Positions 58,201-64,000 of a stretch of 64,000 bases of DNA are shown here, one piece after another. The DNA lies in the NCBI GenBank assembly GCA_963995505.1, contig OZ023198.1:2480001-2544000 (forward strand). The letters are read 5' to 3'. The stretch comes from Hypericum androsaemum. Lineage: Eukaryota > Streptophyta > Magnoliopsida > Malpighiales > Hypericaceae. The notes beneath the pieces are model-generated. The model was given only the letters and a program-made list of their open reading frames with translations. It was not told where the DNA came from and did not search any database. The position numbers and the translations under genes were made by a program. Position 1 is the stretch's first letter. Every line of letters starts with the position of its first letter.

Positions 58201-61200
58201 TGATCTTTTTTATAAAGCATTAACTAGAATTCAAGTATTGGCAGGTCTCTTCAAAATCAGTAAAGATGAAAAGGATACCTCTGGTTGGATTCTCTCTTGC
58301 AACTTTCCTGCTCCTGTTTTCATTGGTAGTGGCAATGAAGTATATGATCCTCGAGAGCACTCTGGTGAAAACTGAAAATAGCCAGGGCACAGATCAGCCA
58401 TCGTTCAATTACCTCAGTTGATTAATGGACGATAGCCGATATCACGTGGAGCTTACTGAAATGTTGCCCCTTTTTCATCCAGAGGTCCTGCTTGTGAATA
58501 TAAGTGTAGGTACCTTGCTTCAGGATTTGCCTTGTTTTGAGTCACAGCACATTGAAAATTTGATTTGCTATACACTTTTGTTACATACTGCTGTAATTTT
58601 GGAGCTGATACCAGCTTTGGATTCAATTTTCTTCAGAACGATGCTCACATAATCTTGTTATGCTCATGAGCTCTCTGAATGCATTACTTGGTGCACATTA
58701 TTCCGATTTGATTAGGCAACTGGAAACATGCAAATGTTGCTGCCACATCTTACTGAATTTCTTTCTTCTAGTGATTGCTCGGAGAAGGGACACAAGTCTG
58801 CAACTCATGTTCATTTCGTTCCCCAAATCCAGTTAGGAAATTATATGGAAGGACATATATTAAGGAATCCATTTTGTAGGGGTTTCCAGTGGAGTACGTA
58901 TGCGAAATTACCAGAATACTCCCCGTTCGTGCCGTTCATTGAAAAATATGATGGTGCCCTCCCTGGTTTTGGCCAATCATAAACAGAATCTGGACATGGT
59001 AGCTCACTGGAGAGTTTTTAGAATTCTTATGATTTAGCTGCTTGTGCCGCAGAGAAGATGCTCATGCTTGCAGTTCTTAATCTACTGAATGAAGTTTAGC
59101 ATTCTTCCTCGGCATACAAAAATCTGGACGAACCTGGGAGAAGGTAATTTTAACCGACTTTCCTTGATAAACAATGTACTTGTGATGTCAGCTACCCCTG
59201 CATTTGTGGTAATTTGTCTTTCTTGTTTCTTTGAGCATTTTCTAATCTGCCCATTTATTAACTTCAATTGTTGATATATTTGTTTAACCAAGGAAAGCTT
59301 CCGAATGACAAAACCAGGGGTAAAAAGAGTTTATTAGTCAATAAAACTTTTACCCAAGCCACTTTGAGACAGAGATCTATTTTGGTTAACAGAGCTGATA
59401 CTGAATTATTTGCTTATTTTCTGCAATCTTAACCATGGATATATGATATTGGTTCCTTGAATTACCATCTTGATGATAGATTCCTGAAAATCCCTCTTGG
59501 CAGACAAGTAATGACAATGATTGCCTTTCGGCTTTCTCTTAATTTTTTTTGGTGGAAGGCTGTCTCTTAATTTACAATAAATCAATTGTTTATCTTTTCT
59601 CTAACATGTACTTGTATCTTCTCCTTGCTCAAATACATTTGAAAGATGAGACAATGAGGATTGACACGTTTATCTTGTTGTAGATGGAGAGACTGGCAAG
59701 ATCACAGTACCTGAGAAAGAAGGATCCTATAGATGGCACTCTTCTTTATAAAGTTTTAAATAGAATCCAAGTATTGGCAGGTCGCTTCAAAATCAGTAAA
59801 GATGAAAAAGGATAAACCTCTGGTATGATTTGTCTCTCGCAACTTTCAGGTTAGGCAGGTCTCATGGATTCATCTGTAGAGATACCGGCTTCAATAACTG
59901 ATTCTATTTCCACCTACCAAAAGGTTTCTCGTTTCCTTTAAGTTGGTTTTATGTTACCATGTCGTGTAGGCTTCTGCTCATGCCACCTCATTTCATTGTG
60001 CATTATTAGAACATAAGGCCCTTTCCTGGTTTGAATTTTCAGGAGGAAAAGAATAAAGCCGCTGCTCTTAAAAAAAGCTTATGTTTTGATGGGAAGATAT
60101 CAGCTAGAACTGGCATTTACTTTTTTCCTGCTTGGTGGTGACACTCATTCTGCAATAAGTGTTTGCAGTAAGAATCTTAAAGATGATCAGCTTGCACTTG
60201 CAATTTGTCGGCTTGTTGAAAACTATGGTGGGCCGATGGAACGTCACTTGATCACAAAATCTATTCTTCCATCTTCCAGTTAAAGAGGCGACTATTTGCT
60301 TGGGAGCCTGCTGGAGGTCTCTGATACAAGTCATTCTCTCTCTCTTTTTAAAGGGATAGATGATCTCTCTTGCACTTCTCTTTGTCTGGATTATAACATA
60401 ATATCTTGGTTTGCAGTGGGAATTGAGAAATTATTCCCATCTTTCGCACTCATGCTAGGCTTGGAAGTGGGTGAGGTTGGCCAGACCTTTATTTCAGTCT
60501 TGAGTGTTGCTTTTTCCGATCCCAATATTGGTTTGTGTTGCCTCCAAGTATGAAAAATAACAAATGCCGTAGGTGAATAAAATCTTGCACTACTTGGTAG
60601 GTGGGCCACTTTCATGACAACTACATCTTCCAACAGATGTGGGCTTCCGTCAAGTTCAACTTATACCCGTTGATAATTTCTCTTGGATTCCGATTAGTGT
60701 TCTTGCATTTATTTAAATGTTTCTCCTGTCTCTTGTGCCACTAATCTAAGTTGGTTTTCTCCATGGAATACACTATTTAACGTTGTTTTCTTTTGCTACA
60801 TCCTTTTCATGAACTGGGAACTAGATATATGGTGAGGACCCTTGTATACATATCTCTCTTTATTGCTAATAAGGTCCTAGTTTTGTTTATCAGCTTGAAG
60901 CTTTGGAATTCTTTTCATCTTCTCTAAGCATGGTTGGGGCCGAGGTTCGGGAACGGAAGTTGACAATGAACATCTTGGAGTGCTTCATGTACTTGTAAAC
61001 CTATCTTCAAATGATAGGTTTAACTGGATTTCAGGCGATACGGCTATCTATTTGGAGGTCCAGGCTAAGCTGGATTTGACTTTTCAGTATTTCTTCAAAT
61101 TGATTAAGGAGCATCCTGGTTGGCTTGATCTAACTGTCGAATCTATCCAACCTGTCACATGCTAGAAAAAAATTCCAGTATTATGATGGATTGATATCAA

Positions 61201-64000
61201 GTTTTTCTCACAAACTATACATCGGTCTTTCAAAGGTCGAGCAGGAACTTTCTGTGATAGCTCTTCCATTATGACGATGGTATGTTCTTCTCAAGCTAGA
61301 ATTTCTGCTAAGCTGACTTCCTTTAAGCTCCATGTTGACTTCGTATACCAATGGTTGTCAGATTTTGGCTTGGCTTGCAGCAAATGATTGCTGGTTATTG
61401 GATTTGATGTACTATTGGACTACAATTCTCGAAATAACCTGCAAAATAAGAGCAATACAACAGGTGGTACCTATCATAATTGCATAAGCCGCTGATGACA
61501 GCTGTGTGTGACATTTCCCATTCTTTATCAAGGTTCATTCTTTCAAGTAGCATCACTCTTTTCCACGAACATCTTGTTCTATCGATGTTAGACCCTTTGA
61601 GCCAGATGCTGCGTATTCCCAATCAATCTTGCTAGCATTATGTACTCTAAAAAAGTAGCTGTTAGAATATTTTGTGACTTCCAGGAAGATGCAATCAAAA
61701 GATTTGGTTGAATGTGTTGCGTATTCTGCATTCTTTTGGCTTCAATAAGATTCTGAAGGACTCTTGTTCATGTTGGCTCCTCTCTTGACTAAATCAGCTG
61801 ATGGGAATTCCCTGTATGAAGTCGACATGGCAAAACTGAAGGAGGAGTCTTCATAGCGCTGAAGAGAGGTTAACTTGTGGCTTGTCTGTTGGGGTCACAA
61901 GAATCGGTCAAGGAGTCGCTGCATCTACCCCCGACACCAGAATTAGATAATTGGCTATCTTTTTCAGAAGATGAAAGATGGCATGTGATATGAGTTTGTT
62001 TTTTGGCAGCATATGTCAGCCTGGTTGATCATAAGCTTTCCTTTGAACAGGAAGATAGTTGCAGTGTCTGTTTTCCAAGCAGTGGTTCCTTTCTAGAAAT
62101 ATAGTTTAACCAACTTGGTTCGTCGGGGCAACAACTCAACGGAAATTAATTTCATTTTGTTAATATTGGCAAAGGTGCTGAAGACTGCACTCGCATGTCT
62201 TTCCTCTTATCATGTGGAATTTCTTGTTGAATTCTTGCATCGGAAATCAGTGGATAAATTGCATGTAGCAACTCTTGGATGGTTGAAGTGATCTAGTTTG
62301 TCCCAAACCAAAACCACTAGTCCTGTTGTTGATCATGTTACAATTGACAAGACTGAATTTTCAACTATTGATGCATTATGGGTTAGCACCGCAGACTCTA
62401 ACATGATATATAAAGCCTTTGAACTGGGCAAAATAGAATGGTCACATGTTATTGACTATTTATTGTTTAGAGCATGGACTGATTTCCATCAGGAAATTTC
62501 AAGGGAGCAATATCCTGCAGAAACCATCAACCATGAATTGCATGCGAGTGATGGTTCTGCGGAAGAGGTTGGATCTTCATCCCGTAGGGGTCTGTTTAAG
62601 AGTGGTCGCTCAATTTTGAGTTCTTGGCAAAAGATGCTACAATTGTCAAGGGCCTGTTAGATAATGTGAAAGAGATATATTAGAGAGATGGAGAGCTCTT
62701 TGAGGTAGTTCTGCTCTTTGCTCTATGTTGGTTGATATAGGTGAAATTGAAACTGGTCATTTATCATTATTGCACAACTTGGTTATGAAGCAATGTTGGG
62801 AACTGCGATTCAGGCTATTTTCTACCATTTTGTGCATCAGAATCTTATAGTGCACGTCTTGGTCGGAACTTCCTCGGGCAGTTTCCAATTGTGATTCCGT
62901 TCATTGTTGGATGAAGCTTAAATGGCTGTCATATTCCTGGAGTGATTTGATCCCTAGCTTAATTGTACATGGGTTGTTCGAATCGAGACATGGAAGCTGG
63001 AAAGTAAAATAATTAACTCAGGGCGAAGAAGATTGCTAAGCATGGGCGTCTATATGCCTCTGGAGATTGAATGCTACCCCATGCTTTAGCCATAGTACGC
63101 CCCTTGCTCCAATTTCTCTGAGCTAAACAATGCACATTTTCTGGTTACAACATGGACCGTTGTGGCATATCAAGCCAGATAGCTTTGCTGTAAGGGGGAG
63201 TCTTTAGTGTGAAGATCATGAGAATTAGGATCATAATTGCCCAGGAAGTCATTTTGCCAGTATACTCAATTGATTAGCACCTTATATTCCGTCATCCTTA
63301 TGTATAGTGACTGTTGTGATGAAAGTATATTCATAGTCTCGAGCAACTTTTTAAATTCGCTCTATGTTGAGTCAAACCATTACGCAAGCAAGCTGCATAT
63401 TTGTATAGTATCATCCTATGTCAAAGCAGCTATCAGGAAATGGGGAAGGCTGGGTGGTACATGCTCAATGGTCATAACCTTGCAAAGGTGATTTGATCAA
63501 GCAAAGCATTGAACCACGTAGAACGAAAGCTTGATCTGGGAAAAATAGGCAGGATTGGGGCTTTTTGCACTACTGTGTTTGTACGTGTGTTTTACTGAGC
63601 TTCGTGATGATTCAACTGTATAACAATTTGATTTTGCATCTTATTCAGGGAATCATTATTATTTTTTTAAATGGGATGCCAAAGTCTATTCTGGACACCC
63701 ATCTTGCTATATCTGGTCAGATGCTGATTGGCCACCTAAAGGGTGGGCAGGTTCTGAATCAACACCAATACCAACTTGTGTTTCCCCAGCACGGTCTGGG
63801 AAGCAAGAGAGGCACTCATCTTTGGCTGGCTGGGGCAATGATCGGCATGGGGTCTTTAACTAGACCGAGGTGAGAATTGACAGCTCGGAGAGCGTTTGGT
63901 CTACCAGGTTATGCAGGTAATGGTGCTTTTGGCTGAGGTTGGGAAGTTCAGGAGGACTTTGAACAGCTTGTTGATACTCCAGCTAATGGAAAAATATACG
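55220..64000 (+). pseudogene. DmX/Rav1-like WD40 protein gene (RAVE complex subunit), degenerate
   Basis: Successive plus-strand segments match the plant DmX-like protein in the expected order: SLDGTVRLWG (55237), KELHVYAQKCHAGQIL (near 55570), APTYRVIRDLLWGTGSTAIL, GSEKGHNSANHVHFVPQIQ, MERLARSQYLRKKDPKDC with FLSRNF, EEKNKAAALKK, YQLELAFTFFLLGGDTHSAI, PMERHLITKSILPS, SDPNIGLCC, DTAIYLEVQAKLDLTFQYFF, DALWVSTADSNMIYKAFELG and, at the end, GLGSKRGTHLWLAGA then FGLPGYAGNGAFG. In yeast and animals Rav1/DmX promotes V-ATPase assembly. Here there are many in-frame stops and frameshifts, for example in the AAALKK/AYVLMGR junction, at 58978 and at 63871, and the exon block is present three times. It continues past the right edge. 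Some short stretches remain open, but no intact product is possible. Confidence 0.85.
55770..59850 (+). repeat. Three tandem copies of a 1.4-1.5 kb exon block within the DmX-like pseudogene
   Basis: Units start at about 55770, 57266 and 58678, each with the word TGCATTACTTGG/T followed by the exon GSEKGHNSATHVHFVPQI, its intron, and the exon starting MERLARSQYLRKKDP or MDRLARSQYL. Copies 1 and 2 continue after SRNF into a shared unique end (SPVFMGTGDEV and relatives), while copy 3 keeps the original donor (TTTCAG/GTTAGG) that joins to the next genuine exon at 60043. Each copy has its own lesions: copy 2 has lost bases after GATGAAAAGGATA, copy 3 has a stop (CAATCATAA) and an extra A in GATGAAAAAGG. 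Confidence 0.88.

Overview
The window is nuclear DNA from a flowering plant, most likely a eudicot. It has many short GT-AG introns, AT-rich intergenic DNA, plant-specific gene architectures (FAR1-related factor, polyadenylate-binding PABN, plant SRS2-like helicase, SRA-only SUVH relative) and dense MITE, Mutator, hAT, LINE and copia debris. The order PABN, TMEM135/Tim17-like gene, USB1 recalls Arabidopsis chromosome 5 near At5g51120, At5g51150 and At5g51170 (from memory), which supports a eudicot. No organelle, bacterial or CRISPR signature was seen.

Layout. (1) 1-2.7 kb, minus strand: a FAR1/FHY3-type gene running off the left edge, with a 1 kb minisatellite in one intron. (2) 3.1-17.7 kb, plus strand: a tandem array of pectin methylesterase genes of the PPME1 type: a broken 3' fragment, two intact four-exon genes (366 and 370 aa) and a third whose last exon is missing before a 200-N gap. 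(3) 18.3-31 kb: housekeeping genes PABN, MED31 and a TMEM135/Tim17-like membrane protein on the plus strand, and USB1 (U6 snRNA 3' processing) on the minus strand. (4) 31.7-40.1 kb: a 29-exon UvrD/Srs2-type helicase whose exon phases all agree (1093 aa). USB1 and the helicase are divergent and share about 0.9 kb of promoter DNA.

(5) 40-50 kb: a transposon-rich zone around an F-box gene. The helicase 3' end and a copia remnant are duplicated downstream, and the second copy has been hit by two LINEs, a Pack-MULE carrying an MCM6 gene fragment, and a hAT MITE. A second copy of that MITE splits a long inverted repeat with tRNA-like sequence in both arms. (6) 51.6-53.5 kb, minus strand: a stand-alone SRA-domain protein preceded by about 180-bp tandem repeats that repeat a splice-donor-like site. 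(7) 53.8-54.25 kb: a Mutator-type MITE with a perfect 9-bp target duplication. (8) 55.2-64 kb: a decayed DmX/Rav1-like WD40 gene (RAVE complex) with one exon block present three times.

The genes do not form one pathway. The PME array acts on cell-wall pectin, PABN, MED31 and USB1 on RNA synthesis and processing, SRS2 on recombination intermediates, and the SRA protein on methylated DNA. The most unusual content is the nested rearrangement at 39-49.6 kb, the MCM6-carrying Pack-MULE, the repeat array upstream of the SRA gene, and the internally triplicated DmX pseudogene. All exon boundaries were read by eye from GT/AG sites, reading phase and family similarity; no alignment or expression data were available.
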